64,000 nucleotides of DNA, from NCBI RefSeq assembly GCF_018283645.1, contig NZ_JAGSXH010000004.1, positions 55,312 to 119,311 of the forward strand, read 5' to 3'. This document shows, one piece after another, positions 1 to 8,336 of the stretch (position 1 is its first letter; each line of letters opens with the position of its first letter). The notes under the pieces were generated by a model. It was not told the origin of the DNA. It saw only the letters and a list, made by a program, of their open reading frames with translations, and did not search any database. Position numbers and translations under genes: made by a program. This stretch comes from Actinocrinis puniceicyclus. Lineage in GTDB: Bacteria; Actinomycetota; Actinomycetes; Streptomycetales; Catenulisporaceae.

Positions 1-180
1 CGGGGCGTCCTGCGCCGGGCCGCTGCCCCGCGGCGCCTCCAGTACGAAGTCGCCGCAGCGCAGACACCGCCACGCCGTGCCGACGGCGGTCTCGGTCCTG
101 ATGCGGTCGCGGTACTCGGGTTCGAGGGGCTCGTAAAGGACGTGTCCCCGCCTCGCGCAGTGGCGCCTGTTCCAGTCCAT
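1..180 (-). CDS. DUF2127-type membrane protein, N-terminal fragment (cut by window edge)
   Basis: The start codon is ATG at 178-180 on the minus strand, and the frame stays open to the left edge, giving the first 60 residues. They begin MDWNRRHCARRGH and contain C8, H13, C39 and C42 (WRCLRCGDF), a likely metal-binding knuckle. I recognise this head from actinobacterial DUF2127 proteins, in which it precedes several membrane helices. The membrane part is outside the window, so the assignment rests on the N-terminal signature. Function is unknown. Confidence 0.72.
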   Translation of the reverse strand, partial: MDWNRRHCARRGHVLYEPLEPEYRDRIRTETAVGTAWRCLRCGDFVLEAPRGSGPAQDAP

Positions 181-413
181 GGCCACACAGACTAGGTGGC
201 GCCGCGCGAGCGCGGCACGAGACTCGGCGAGCCGTGCACTTTTTGCCGACACAACGTCGGAAAGATCGCTGTACACACGTGGACCGCTCCTGCGATGTGC
301 TCGCGAAACACGATCCACGATGCCCTCCGCGCCCGGAGAAATCCACCGTCTCCGGGCCGTCCGAGGCCGGGCGCACCGACCACGTGATCGATCGGCGTCC
401 ATGGCTGAGCCGA

Positions 414-503
414 GCACCGCAAGCACCGCAAGCACCGCAAGCACCGCAAGCACCGTGAGCACCGCAAGCACCGCAAGCACCGCGAGCACCGCAAGCACCG
501 CGT
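414..503. repeat. Ten-copy 9-bp tandem repeat
   Basis: Ten head-to-tail copies of the 9-mer GCACCGCAA, with a few copies ending in TGA, CGA or CGT. The array lies in the noncoding stretch between the DUF2127 gene start (180) and ilvD (644). The unit is a multiple of three, so reading frames through it stay open and encode Ser-Thr-Ala repeats, but no convincing gene encloses it. Apart from this array and the palindromes nearer ilvD, I see nothing else in 181-643. Confidence 0.9.
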
Positions 504-540
504 GAAGGCGCGGCAACACCCGGGCGAAGCAGCGCCGACG

Positions 541-608
541 TCCCAATAGTTGGGATAGCTGGTCCGCGCCACGGACCAGGTGGGACAATCCCGTGCGAGT
601 AACGCACG
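541..608. promoter_or_regulatory. Cluster of inverted repeats upstream of ilvD
   Basis: Four dyads follow one another just before ilvD: TCCCAATAGTTGGGA (541-555), CTGGTCCG-5 nt-CGGACCAG (559-579), GGGACAATCCC (582-592) and CGTGCG-5 nt-CGCACG (592-608). The first and third share the TCCC/GGGA half-site. They could be operators or folded leader RNA. No leader peptide rich in branched-chain residues is visible, so a classical attenuator is not supported. Confidence 0.5.
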
Positions 609-643
609 AGACGGACGACGAGCGACAGAGCAAGGAGCCGACC

Positions 644-2509
644 ATGCCGGCACTGCGGTCACGCACCTCCACGCACGGACGGAACATGGCCGGCGCGCGG
701 GCGCTGTGGCGGGCCACCGGCATGGCCGAGTCGGACTTCGGCAAGCCGATCGTCGCGATCGCCAACTCCTTCACCCAGTTCGTGCCCGGCCACGTACACC
801 TGCGCAACGTCGGCGAGATCGTGGCCGAGTCTGTCGTCGGCTCGGGCGGCGTCGCCAAGGAGTTCAACACGATCGCGGTCGACGACGGCATCGCGATGGG
901 CCACGGCGGCATGCTCTACTCGCTGCCGTCCCGCGAGTTGATCGCCGACGCGGTCGAGTACATGGTGAACGCGCACTGCGCGGACGCACTGGTCTGCATC
1001 TCCAACTGCGACAAGATCACCCCGGGGATGCTGATGGCCGCGCTGCGGCTGAACATCCCGACCGTGTTCGTCTCCGGCGGCCCGATGGAGGCCGGGCAGG
1101 CGCACATCCGCGACGGCGTGGCGTACGACAAGCTGGACCTGATCGACGCGATGTCCGCGGCCGCGGACGAGAGCGTCTCCGACGACACCCTGGACACGAT
1201 CGAGCGCTCCGCGTGCCCGACCTGTGGCTCCTGCTCCGGGATGTTCACCGCGAACTCGATGAACTGCCTGGTCGAAGCGCTTGGCCTGGGGCTGCCCGGC
1301 AACGGCTCGACCCTGGCCACGCACGCCACGCGGCGCGCCCTGTTCGAACGGGCCGGATCGCTCGTCATCGAACTGGCCAAGCGCTACTACGAGCAGGACG
1401 ACGAATCCGCCCTGCCCCGCTCGATCGCCACCCCGGCCGCGTTCGGCAACGCGATGGCGCTCGACGTGGCGATGGGCGGCTCGACCAACACCGTGCTACA
1501 CCTGCTCGCCGCCGCGCAGGAGGCGGGGGTCGGCTTCGGCCTGAAGGAGATCGACGCGACCAGCCGCCGCGTGCCGTGCATCGCGAAGGTCGCGCCGAAC
1601 AAGGCGTCGCTGAGCAAGACGTACTACATGGAGGACGTGCACCGGGCCGGCGGCATTCCCGCCATCCTCGGCGAGTTGCGCCGCGGCGGTCTGCTCGACG
1701 AGTCGGTGCACTCGGTGCACTCCCCCACGCTGACCGCCTGGCTGGAGCGCTGGGACGTGCGCGGCGGCAAACCCGCCGACGAGGCTCTGGAACTCTTCCA
1801 CGCCGCCCCGGGCGGCGTACGCACCACGGAGCCGTTCTCGACGCAGAACCGGTGGGCCTCGCTGGACACCGACGCGCAGAACGGCTGCATCCGGTCCGTG
1901 GCGCACGCTTACACCAAGGACGGCGGCCTGGCCGTGCTGTGGGGGAACATCGCCGCGGACGGCGCGGTGGTCAAGACCGCCGGCGTCGCCGAGTCGATCT
2001 GGTCCTTCCGCGGACCGGCCCGGGTGTTCGAGTCCCAGGAGCAGGCGGTCGAGGCGATCATGGGCAACCGGATCGTCGAAGGCGACGTCGTGGTGATCCG
2101 CTACGAGGGGCCGAAGGGCGGACCCGGCATGCAGGAGATGCTGTATCCGACCGCGTTCCTCAAGGGCAAGGGACTGGGCGCCAAGTGCGCGCTGATCACG
2201 GACGGACGCTTCTCCGGCGGCACCTCGGGCCTGTCGATCGGCCACGTCTCCCCCGAGGCGGCCTCGGGCGGCACGATCGCGCTGGTCCGCGAGGGCGACG
2301 AGATCGCGATCGACATCCGCGATCGCTCGATCACCCTCGACGTGCCGGACGAGGAACTGGCCGCGCGCCGCGCCGCCCTGGAGGCGGAGGGCGGCTACCG
2401 GCCGGCCGGGCGCGAGCGTCCGGTCTCGCTGGCGCTCAAGGCGTACGCGTTGCTGGCCACCTCGGCGGCGACCGGGGCGGTGCGCGACCGCTCCAAACTG
2501 GAAGGCTGA
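644..2509 (+). CDS. ilvD: Dihydroxy-acid dehydratase IlvD
   Basis: This enzyme dehydrates 2,3-dihydroxy-isovalerate or 2,3-dihydroxy-methylvalerate to the 2-keto acid in valine, leucine and isoleucine synthesis in the cytosol. The 621-residue length matches the family. Iron-sulfur ligand signatures are present: NCDK with C122, and CPTCGSC with C191, C194 and C197. The ATG at 644 follows AAGGAG at 631-636. A GTG 51 bases upstream is in frame but has no ribosome site and adds residues not typical of the family. A MarR gene follows after 54 bases and then icmA, all on the same strand, so co-transcription is possible. The upstream palindromes may control it. Confidence 0.97.
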   Translation: MPALRSRTSTHGRNMAGARALWRATGMAESDFGKPIVAIANSFTQFVPGHVHLRNVGEIVAESVVGSGGVAKEFNTIAVDDGIAMGHGGMLYSLPSRELIADAVEYMVNAHCADALVCISNCDKITPGMLMAALRLNIPTVFVSGGPMEAGQAHIRDGVAYDKLDLIDAMSAAADESVSDDTLDTIERSACPTCGSCSGMFTANSMNCLVEALGLGLPGNGSTLATHATRRALFERAGSLVIELAKRYYEQDDESALPRSIATPAAFGNAMALDVAMGGSTNTVLHLLAAAQEAGVGFGLKEIDATSRRVPCIAKVAPNKASLSKTYYMEDVHRAGGIPAILGELRRGGLLDESVHSVHSPTLTAWLERWDVRGGKPADEALELFHAAPGGVRTTEPFSTQNRWASLDTDAQNGCIRSVAHAYTKDGGLAVLWGNIAADGAVVKTAGVAESIWSFRGPARVFESQEQAVEAIMGNRIVEGDVVVIRYEGPKGGPGMQEMLYPTAFLKGKGLGAKCALITDGRFSGGTSGLSIGHVSPEAASGGTIALVREGDEIAIDIRDRSITLDVPDEELAARRAALEAEGGYRPAGRERPVSLALKAYALLATSAATGAVRDRSKLEG

Positions 2510-2563
2510 GGCGCGGGGGCGCGGCCACGTTCCCGCAGCCGAGGAGAAAGAGGAAGACGGTCG

Positions 2564-3109
2564 ATGGCGAACCAGCCCAGTCGCGGCGAGCGCCTGCCCT
2601 TCGATCCGGTCCTGCGGGCCTTCGAGCTGTGGCAGCGGCGCTGGGGCACGTCCACCTCGATGCTCGCGGTGACCTCGCTGATGCGCGCGCACCAACTGGT
2701 ACTGGCGGAGGTGGACGCGATAGTGAAGCCGTACGACCTGACGTTCGCCAGGTACGAGGCCCTGGTGCTGCTCACCTTCAGCCGTCGCGGCTCGCTGCCG
2801 CTGTCCAAGATGGGCGAGCGGCTTCAGGTCCACCCGACCTCGGTGACCAACATCGTGGACCGGCTGGCGAAGTCGGGGCTGGTGGCGCGAAGGCCCAACC
2901 CGCAGGACGGTCGCGGCGTGCTGGCCGAGATCACCGCGCAGGGCCGGGTCGTGGTGGAGAAGGCGACGGCCGACCTGATGGCCGCCCAGTTCGGCTTGAG
3001 CTCGCTGGATGCGGACCGGCACCTCGCGCTGTTCGACACCCTGCGCGAGCTGCGGCTCGCGGCCGGCGACTTCGCCGAGCCGGACGACGCGGCGGTGCCG
3101 GAGGGGTGA
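2564..3109 (+). CDS. MarR-family transcriptional regulator
   Basis: A 181-residue winged-helix protein. The recognition region reads LSKMGERLQVHPTSVTNIVD, followed by the beta-wing RRPNPQDGRGV, both typical of MarR. A purine-rich ribosome site (AGGAGAAAGAGG) precedes the ATG. The N-terminal 50 residues, rich in helix-forming sequence, would form the dimer interface. The gene lies between ilvD and icmA on the same strand. A perfect palindrome inside the icmA promoter 38 bases after its stop is a plausible target, but this is inference from position. MarR proteins usually respond to aromatic acids or acyl-CoA-like ligands, and the ligand here is unknown. Confidence 0.9.
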   Translation: MANQPSRGERLPFDPVLRAFELWQRRWGTSTSMLAVTSLMRAHQLVLAEVDAIVKPYDLTFARYEALVLLTFSRRGSLPLSKMGERLQVHPTSVTNIVDRLAKSGLVARRPNPQDGRGVLAEITAQGRVVVEKATADLMAAQFGLSSLDADRHLALFDTLRELRLAAGDFAEPDDAAVPEG

Positions 3110-3136
3110 GGACGGCGGCCGGGTGCGCCCGCCGCG

Positions 3137-3166
3137 TCGACAGATATTAGGACGTCCTAGTACTTT
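3137..3166 (+). promoter_or_regulatory. Putative icmA promoter with operator palindrome in the spacer
   Basis: A -35-like TCGACA (3137-3142) and a -10-like TACTTT (3161-3166) are 18 bases apart. A perfect 12-bp palindrome, TAGGACGTCCTA (3148-3159), fills the spacer. The icmA ATG is at 3173, only six bases after the -10 element, and no Shine-Dalgarno sequence is present, so a leaderless transcript is likely. A protein bound to the palindrome would block RNA polymerase. The adjacent MarR is one candidate. The promoter call is by eye. Confidence 0.55.
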
Positions 3167-3172
3167 GGTCGC

Positions 3173-4849
3173 ATGGATGATGCGAGCATCGCCGCGGGCC
3201 GCGAGCGTTGGCGTGCGGCCTACGACCGGGCGCCGAAGACCGACCGTGATACGACCACGATCTCCGGCGAGGAGACCGAGCCGGTGTACGGCCCGCCGCC
3301 GGGCTCGCCGGTACCCGGCTTCGAGCGGATCGGCTGGCCCGGTCAGTACCCGTACACGCGCGGGCTGTACCCGACCGGATATCGCGGCCGGCCGTGGACC
3401 ATCCGGCAGTTCGCGGGTTTCGGCAGCGCGGAGCAGACCAACGAGCGGTTCCGGGCGATCCTCGCGGCCGGCGGCGGCGGGTTGTCCGTCGCCTTCGACA
3501 TGCCGACGCTGATGGGGCGCGACTCCGACGACCCGCGCTCGCTCGGCGAAGTCGGGCACTGCGGTGTCGCGATCGACTCCGCCGCGGACATGGACGTGCT
3601 CTTCCGCGGCATCCCGCTGGGTGAGGTCACCACCTCGATGACGATCAGCGGCCCGGCCGTGCCGGTCTTCTGTATGTACGTCGTCGCGGCGGAGCGCCAG
3701 GGCGTCGATGTGGGAAAGCTCAACGGCACGTTGCAGACCGACATCTTCAAGGAGTACATCGCGCAGAAGGAGTGGCTGTTCCCCCCGCAGCCGCATCTGC
3801 GCCTGATCGGCGACCTGATGGAGTACTGCGCGCAGGGCATCCCCGCGTACAAGCCGCTGTCGGTCTCCGGCTACCACATCCGCGAGGCCGGGTCCACGGC
3901 GGCGCAGGAGTTGGCGTACACGCTGGCCGACGGTTTCGGTTACGTGGAGCTCGGGCTCTCGCGCGGCCTGGACATCGACCTGTTCGCGCCGGGGCTGTCC
4001 TTCTTCTTCGACGCGCACATCGATTTCTTCGAGGAGATCGCGAAGTTCCGGGCGGCCCGGCGGATCTGGGCCAGGTGGCTGCGGGACGTGTACGGCGCGA
4101 AGAGCACCAAGGCGCAGTGGCTGCGCTTTCACACGCAGACCGCGGGGGTGTCGCTCACCGCGCAGCAGCCGGAGAACAACATCGTGCGCACCGCGATCGA
4201 GGCACTCGCGGCGGTGCTCGGCGGCACCAACTCTCTGCACACCAACGCGCTCGACGAGGTGCTCGCGCTGCCTTCCGCGAAGGCGGCCGAGATCGCGGTG
4301 CGCACGCAGCAGGTCATCCTGGAGGAGACCGGGGCGGCGAACGTGGCCGACCCGCTCGGCGGCTCCTGGTACATCGAGGCGCTCACCGACCGGATCGAGG
4401 CCGAGGCGGAGGATATCTTCCAGCAGATCAAGGATCTCGGCCAGGACGGCTCGATGACCTCCGGTCTGCTGCGCGGCATCGACGAGGGGTACTTCACCGG
4501 GCAGATCGCCGAGGCGTCCTTCCGGTATCAGCAGGCTGTGGAGAAGGGCGACAAGCGGATCGTCGGGGTCAACGCGCACACCGAGACCATCGAGGCGCCG
4601 CTGGAGATCCTGCGGGTCTCGCACGAGGTCGAGCTGGAGCAGAACAGGGTGTTGGCCGAGCGACGCGCCGAGCGCGACGAGGGCGCGGTGCATTCCGCTC
4701 TGGCCGCGCTCCGGGACGGCGCGGCGCGAGACGGAGTCAACCTGATCCCGCCGATGCTCGACGCGGCGCGGAATGAGGCGACCCTGGGCGAGATCTGCGG
4801 TGTGCTCAAGGACGTTTACGGCACATACACGGAGCCGGCCCGGTTCTGA
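3173..4849 (+). CDS. icmA: Isobutyryl-CoA mutase large subunit IcmA
   Basis: This is the substrate-binding subunit of the coenzyme-B12 enzyme that interconverts n-butyryl-CoA and isobutyryl-CoA, linking valine breakdown with butyryl-CoA. The 558-residue sequence covers the TIM-barrel part of the methylmalonyl-CoA mutase family. It lacks the DxHxxG cobalamin domain, which in this family sits on a separate IcmB protein. The two specificity residues are those of isobutyryl-CoA mutase: Phe80 (TIRQFAGF) and Gln198 (EYIAQKEW), where methylmalonyl-CoA mutase has Tyr and Arg. No icmB is in the window. A generic methylmalonyl-CoA mutase label would be less accurate. The gene ends at a strong hairpin shared with the convergent hydrolase. 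Confidence 0.92.
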   Translation: MDDASIAAGRERWRAAYDRAPKTDRDTTTISGEETEPVYGPPPGSPVPGFERIGWPGQYPYTRGLYPTGYRGRPWTIRQFAGFGSAEQTNERFRAILAAGGGGLSVAFDMPTLMGRDSDDPRSLGEVGHCGVAIDSAADMDVLFRGIPLGEVTTSMTISGPAVPVFCMYVVAAERQGVDVGKLNGTLQTDIFKEYIAQKEWLFPPQPHLRLIGDLMEYCAQGIPAYKPLSVSGYHIREAGSTAAQELAYTLADGFGYVELGLSRGLDIDLFAPGLSFFFDAHIDFFEEIAKFRAARRIWARWLRDVYGAKSTKAQWLRFHTQTAGVSLTAQQPENNIVRTAIEALAAVLGGTNSLHTNALDEVLALPSAKAAEIAVRTQQVILEETGAANVADPLGGSWYIEALTDRIEAEAEDIFQQIKDLGQDGSMTSGLLRGIDEGYFTGQIAEASFRYQQAVEKGDKRIVGVNAHTETIEAPLEILRVSHEVELEQNRVLAERRAERDEGAVHSALAALRDGAARDGVNLIPPMLDAARNEATLGEICGVLKDVYGTYTEPARF

Positions 4850-4872
4850 CCGCCGAAGCCGAGAGGGCGATC

Positions 4873-4913
4873 GGTGTCCGGTCCGGTTTCCCCCCGAAAC
4901 CGGACCGGACACC
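4873..4913. terminator. Bidirectional terminator hairpin
   Basis: A perfect 18-bp stem (4873-4890 with 4896-4913) encloses a five-base C loop between the convergent icmA and metallo-hydrolase genes. There is no T-tract on either side, as is common for actinobacterial hairpin terminators. Confidence 0.85.
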
Positions 4914-4969
4914 CTCCAGGCACGCCGTGCCGGATCCCGAACGCCGCTCCCGAATACAGACCGCGAATG

Positions 4970-5629
4970 TCAGATCTCGAAGGGTTCACCGAGTGTGAGC
5001 CGGCTATAGGGCACGCCCGTGCCCGGGCCATAGCCTGGCTGCTCGCTGAGGAACGCCTCCAGTCCGTTCTTGCCGATGGGGCTGAGCATCGCGTCGTGGA
5101 TCGGCGACATCCGTCTCGGCTTCAACTCCCTGACGAAGTCGATCAGGTCCCCGGTACGGGTCCACGGTCCGTGCGATGGGACGAGCAGCAACTCGACCGG
5201 CACTTGCGGGTCGGTCAGCGCGTCCCCGGGGTGGAAGACCTTGCCGTCTATCAGGAAGCCGGTGTTGCGCACGAGGGGGATGTCGCGATGGATTCGCGCA
5301 TGCCACTCGCCGAATGCCCGCACCTCGATGCCGCCCGCCGCGAACGCGGATCCGTCCGCGACGGTGTGCACCGTCGCGGGCGTCCCGTCGAGCAGGGCAG
5401 CCACCGAACTGTTCGTCCACACCTCGATCCGGTTCTTTCGCGCCAGCGCGGCCCTGACCGGGTCGGCGGCGAAGTGGTCGAAGTGCTCGTGCGTTATGAG
5501 CAGGCCGTCGGCATCGTCGAGCGCTGAACCGAGCGCCTGTTGGTCGCAGAACGCGCCCGGATCGACCACCAGCGTGTATTCGTCCCGCTCTATGCGGAGC
5601 CCCGCGTGACCCAACCATGTGACCCGCAT
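4970..5629 (-). CDS. MBL-fold metallo-hydrolase
   Basis: A 219-residue metallo-beta-lactamase-fold protein resembling the small UPF0173/MBL hydrolases. The zinc signature HxHxDH is at H47, H49, D51 and H52 (THEHFDHF). Later ligand candidates are in VFHPGDAL and IHDAML. The ATG at 5629 has AAAGGTGA about six bases upstream. A TTG two codons further up is less likely. It has no signal peptide and is expected in the cytosol. It is divergent from a MarR gene, with an operator-like dyad between them, so the MarR probably controls it. The substrate is unknown. Confidence 0.88.
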   Translation of the reverse strand: MRVTWLGHAGLRIERDEYTLVVDPGAFCDQQALGSALDDADGLLITHEHFDHFAADPVRAALARKNRIEVWTNSSVAALLDGTPATVHTVADGSAFAAGGIEVRAFGEWHARIHRDIPLVRNTGFLIDGKVFHPGDALTDPQVPVELLLVPSHGPWTRTGDLIDFVRELKPRRMSPIHDAMLSPIGKNGLEAFLSEQPGYGPGTGVPYSRLTLGEPFEI

Positions 5630-5670
5630 GACCAATCACCTTTCGCTCAGCGTGCACCTGCCACGAAAAA

Positions 5671-5691
5671 CTATACAGCGAGACTGTACAG
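5671..5691. promoter_or_regulatory. Putative MarR operator between divergent genes
   Basis: CTATACAG (5671-5678) and CTGTACAG (5684-5691) are separated by five bases in the divergent control region of the MBL hydrolase and the MarR gene. The second copy is itself a perfect palindrome. MarR genes commonly regulate themselves and a divergent neighbour, so this is the likely operator. No binding evidence can be seen in sequence alone. Confidence 0.55.
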
Positions 5692-5757
5692 CTTCGCTGG
5701 AGATTCCGCGGTATCCTGTGGATGACGCGCGACGGCGGATCTTGGGAGAGGTGGTGG

Positions 5758-6222
5758 GTGAGCATGGAGGAAAGCGACTCCTCGGCTCTCGCCGCGCAGT
5801 TGCGCCTGGTGATCGGACAGCTCGTCCGCAGGGTGCGGGTGATGGAGGACGAGCCGTTCGCGCATCGCGCCACCCTCGGCTTCCTGGACCGCGACGGACC
5901 GATGACGACGAGCGATCTCGCGCACGCCCAACGCGTGCGCCCGCAGTCGATGGCTCGCACCGTCGGACAACTCGCCGAGGAGGGTCTAGTGCGGTTCGAG
6001 CCGCATCCGAGCGACCGCCGCAAGACGCTGGTGGTGCTGACCGAGAGCGGACGAGAAGCAGTGCGCGATGGGCGGGTGCGTCGCGCCGGTTGGCTGCATC
6101 AGGCCATCGCGAGCGAGCTGACCGCCGAGGAACAACGCGTCGTGGCGGCGGCTGTGCCGCTGCTCAGCCGCATGGCCGAGCTGCCTGACGACGCCGTCCG
6201 GGACCAACGGCGCCCGTCATAG
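5758..6222 (+). CDS. MarR-family transcriptional regulator
   Basis: About 154 residues with a MarR winged helix: MTTSDLAHAQRVRPQSMART as the helix-turn-helix, then FEPHPSDRRKT as the wing. The GTG at 5758 is preceded by GGGAGAGG with good spacing. ATG 5764 is an in-frame alternative two codons later. An upstream in-frame start at 5722 would add poorly conserved residues. The gene is divergent from the MBL-fold hydrolase and probably represses it and itself through the dyad at 5671-5691. The effector is unknown. Confidence 0.88.
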   Translation: MSMEESDSSALAAQLRLVIGQLVRRVRVMEDEPFAHRATLGFLDRDGPMTTSDLAHAQRVRPQSMARTVGQLAEEGLVRFEPHPSDRRKTLVVLTESGREAVRDGRVRRAGWLHQAIASELTAEEQRVVAAAVPLLSRMAELPDDAVRDQRRPS

Positions 6223-6473
6223 AGGGCGGTGGCTCGCTTGCGACGGCAGCGGCGAGGATCTCGCGGTGTCGCACCGCGTCGCGCTTCCGGTTTCGATCGC
6301 TGCGGCGGATCAGACGGTGAGACACAAGCAGTAGACCGAAGAAGCTGTCATCTGCACGCCCTCGTCTCATCGCCCCATCGACCACTGCCAGTGCGGCGTA
6401 CACAATGACGTGAGAACGGCCGAATGCTGAGGCAGCCAAGCGGGATCCGTGAGCCGCGCGGACGGAGGGGACT

Positions 6474-7106
6474 ATGTCAGCACTCGACACGCTCTCAGCA
6501 TCCTCGCTTGGTCACGATTCAGCGCCTAGCATCCACACTGAGACAGTTGGTGTGCTTGAACCGAGTGCGGTGGTGGGGAGCGGCTGCGTGGCGCTGAATG
6601 GCGAGGTTTGGCAGGGCCACTTCGCAGAAGGGCTTGTTTGGGCGCTGGCATGTGCGGCTGGGCTAAATCCGGGGAAGCGCGTCCTCGACGTTGACGGGGT
6701 AGACGTCCAGATCAGCTTCCCGGGTAAGGCTGAGACCCGGCGATATCCGCAGATCGAGGCCCAAGTCAAATCTTGCAGTAACCCGACCTACGTGAACGAC
6801 TGCTTCTCGTACTCGATCCCAATTAAGAATTTCAATGATCTGATCGGGACCGTGGGAACCGACTTCCCTGTGAGACGTTATCTGTTCTTGGTCCACGCAC
6901 CAGCGGCAAAGACGGACTACGTGGACTCATCCTCCGCCTCGACTCACTTTCGTCACGCCGTCTACTGGGTGGATCTGATGGACGAGCAACCCATAGACCC
7001 CGCTCAACAAGCCACGAAGAGTATTCATATCCCTAAAGCGAATCTTCTGACTGTCGGCAGTCTCCAAGACCTGGTTAAGGGAACGATTGGCGAAGGAGGT
7101 AACTGA
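6474..7106 (+). CDS. DUF4365 domain protein (PD-(D/E)XK nuclease-like)
   Basis: A 210-residue protein matching DUF4365. The conserved block runs from GHFAEGLVWALA through DVDGVDVQI to EAQVKS. E52, D74 or D77, and Q97-x-K99 line up as a PD-(D/E)XK-type nuclease core, with Gln in place of the usual Glu. After it come a YWVDL strand and an IPKANLLT segment also typical of the family. The start ATG follows GGAGGGG. Codon use is visibly less GC-biased than in neighbours. The stop codon is one base from the next gene, so the two are translationally coupled. Related domains occur with defence genes, but no activity is established here. Confidence 0.78.
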   Translation: MSALDTLSASSLGHDSAPSIHTETVGVLEPSAVVGSGCVALNGEVWQGHFAEGLVWALACAAGLNPGKRVLDVDGVDVQISFPGKAETRRYPQIEAQVKSCSNPTYVNDCFSYSIPIKNFNDLIGTVGTDFPVRRYLFLVHAPAAKTDYVDSSSASTHFRHAVYWVDLMDEQPIDPAQQATKSIHIPKANLLTVGSLQDLVKGTIGEGGN

Positions 7107-7107
7107 G

Positions 7108-8262
7108 ATGTTTGTCGGGATGAACGCCCTTCATTTCTCCCACGCGCCAGATCCGCAGCGTATTTCACTCTACCTCTCCTCGCGCGGCTGGGTTCCGGAT
7201 GACGATCCCGGAGGAACTCTCTGGACCTCGCTTGACGAGGAGTTTCAGGTCTTCGTTCCGAAATCAGTGAGGATGCGCGGCTACGCAAAGTATATCGAGG
7301 ATGTCCTCAAGACGCTTTCAACAGCCGAGGATCGCAGTCAGGCTCAAATCACTTTAGAGGTCTCGTCATCGGACGCGGACGTGCAGTACGTACATACCGA
7401 TGCCGACTCGGATCCCGGCACCACGCCGATTAACGATGGCGTGAGATCCTTTGAATGTTTACGCCAGTGGGTCCTTTCTGGTGCCGTGTTCGCAAGCAGT
7501 GATCTTCCCCGTCTGGTGCAACCGTCTCGCAAACCGGTACCGGCGTTAGATTTCATGCGCACTGTGCGGCTAGGTCCGACGTTGGAAGGCAGCTACGTAC
7601 TAACCGTCTATATCCCCATCCCACCTCTCATCGGGCAGACTGCGATAGAGATGGAGGATCCCCGGCATAATCTTGCCACACAACCATTTGAGCGACGCGT
7701 CTCGTTGAGTTTAAGAAAGGCAACGAGAGAGGCGTTGAATGCGGCGAGTGAGGTGATTCAACGGCGAGAAGATATGGACGCATTTACCCGGCGCGCCGCC
7801 AGTGGTGTTAATGCCAACCTCTGCGAGGCGCTCGCCGGTCTCTCCTCAGAAACAGCCAGGGATGTGGCGATCGATTTTTCCTGGGCGCTTTCCCGTCCCG
7901 TCGAACCATCTCCGCCGATTTACGTCTCCCGCGATCAGCGCACAGTTCTGAAGGAAGCTGCGCAGGAGCTTCGAGCGCAGGCGCCCGAGGAAGACGTGAC
8001 AGTCGTCGGTGCCGTGGTACGCCTGCACCGAGACGGAGCATTCGGAGCCGGCGAGGTCAGCATCGCAGGAATCGTCGAAGGAGGATTGAACGATCGTCTT
8101 CGGCGCGTCTGGGTCGAGTTGGCAGAGGACGATTATTCGCGTGCTACCCGGGCTCACGAATCTGGGGTCACGGTTACGGTCACTGGAAGCCTGATCAGAC
8201 GCGGCACTCGCCACTTACTTCAGAATCCCAGCAACTTCAACGTCATTCCAGAACTGCCTTAG
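7108..8262 (+). CDS. Uncharacterised partner of the DUF4365 protein, possible C-terminal OB-fold
   Basis: A 384-residue protein I cannot name. The ATG at 7108 sits one base after the upstream stop and uses a strong AAGGAGGT inside that gene. No signal peptide or membrane helix is visible. Residues 1-60 (an SRGWVPDDD-type head) look like a small alpha/beta domain. The middle, about 180-260, includes helical regions. The last 85 residues alternate short strands (VTVVGAVVRLHRD, VSIAGIV, VTVTGSLIRRG) in a pattern suggesting a nucleic-acid-binding OB-fold. GC content is lower than the flanks. The pairing with DUF4365 suggests a two-component unit. Function is unknown and the domain reading is inference. 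Confidence 0.7.
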   Translation: MFVGMNALHFSHAPDPQRISLYLSSRGWVPDDDPGGTLWTSLDEEFQVFVPKSVRMRGYAKYIEDVLKTLSTAEDRSQAQITLEVSSSDADVQYVHTDADSDPGTTPINDGVRSFECLRQWVLSGAVFASSDLPRLVQPSRKPVPALDFMRTVRLGPTLEGSYVLTVYIPIPPLIGQTAIEMEDPRHNLATQPFERRVSLSLRKATREALNAASEVIQRREDMDAFTRRAASGVNANLCEALAGLSSETARDVAIDFSWALSRPVEPSPPIYVSRDQRTVLKEAAQELRAQAPEEDVTVVGAVVRLHRDGAFGAGEVSIAGIVEGGLNDRLRRVWVELAEDDYSRATRAHESGVTVTVTGSLIRRGTRHLLQNPSNFNVIPELP

Positions 8263-8336
8263 CCGGCGCGGAGATCTCTGCACAGCAGCGATCCGGCCCA
8301 ACAGTGAAGCTCTCCGACCGGAACATGAAGGTCGAC

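Noticed and set aside
414..503. Possible CRISPR array
   Set aside because: The 9-bp units are contiguous without unique spacers, and no cas genes are nearby.
580..3150. Plus-strand 856-codon frame overlapping ilvD and marR in another phase
   Set aside because: Arg/Gly-rich shadow of ilvD without a ribosome site or domain.
1496..4912. Minus-strand open frame of over 1100 codons opposite ilvD, marR and icmA
   Set aside because: It runs antisense through three well-identified genes, is Arg/Gly/Leu-rich and has no domain. It is a shadow of high-GC codon use.
5986..6207. Short minus-strand frames inside the MarR gene
   Set aside because: Antisense to a clear winged-helix gene.
6164..6490. Minus-strand frame of 108 codons between the MarR gene and the DUF4365 gene
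   Set aside because: It overlaps the end of the MarR gene and the start of the DUF4365 gene, with no ribosome site or motif.
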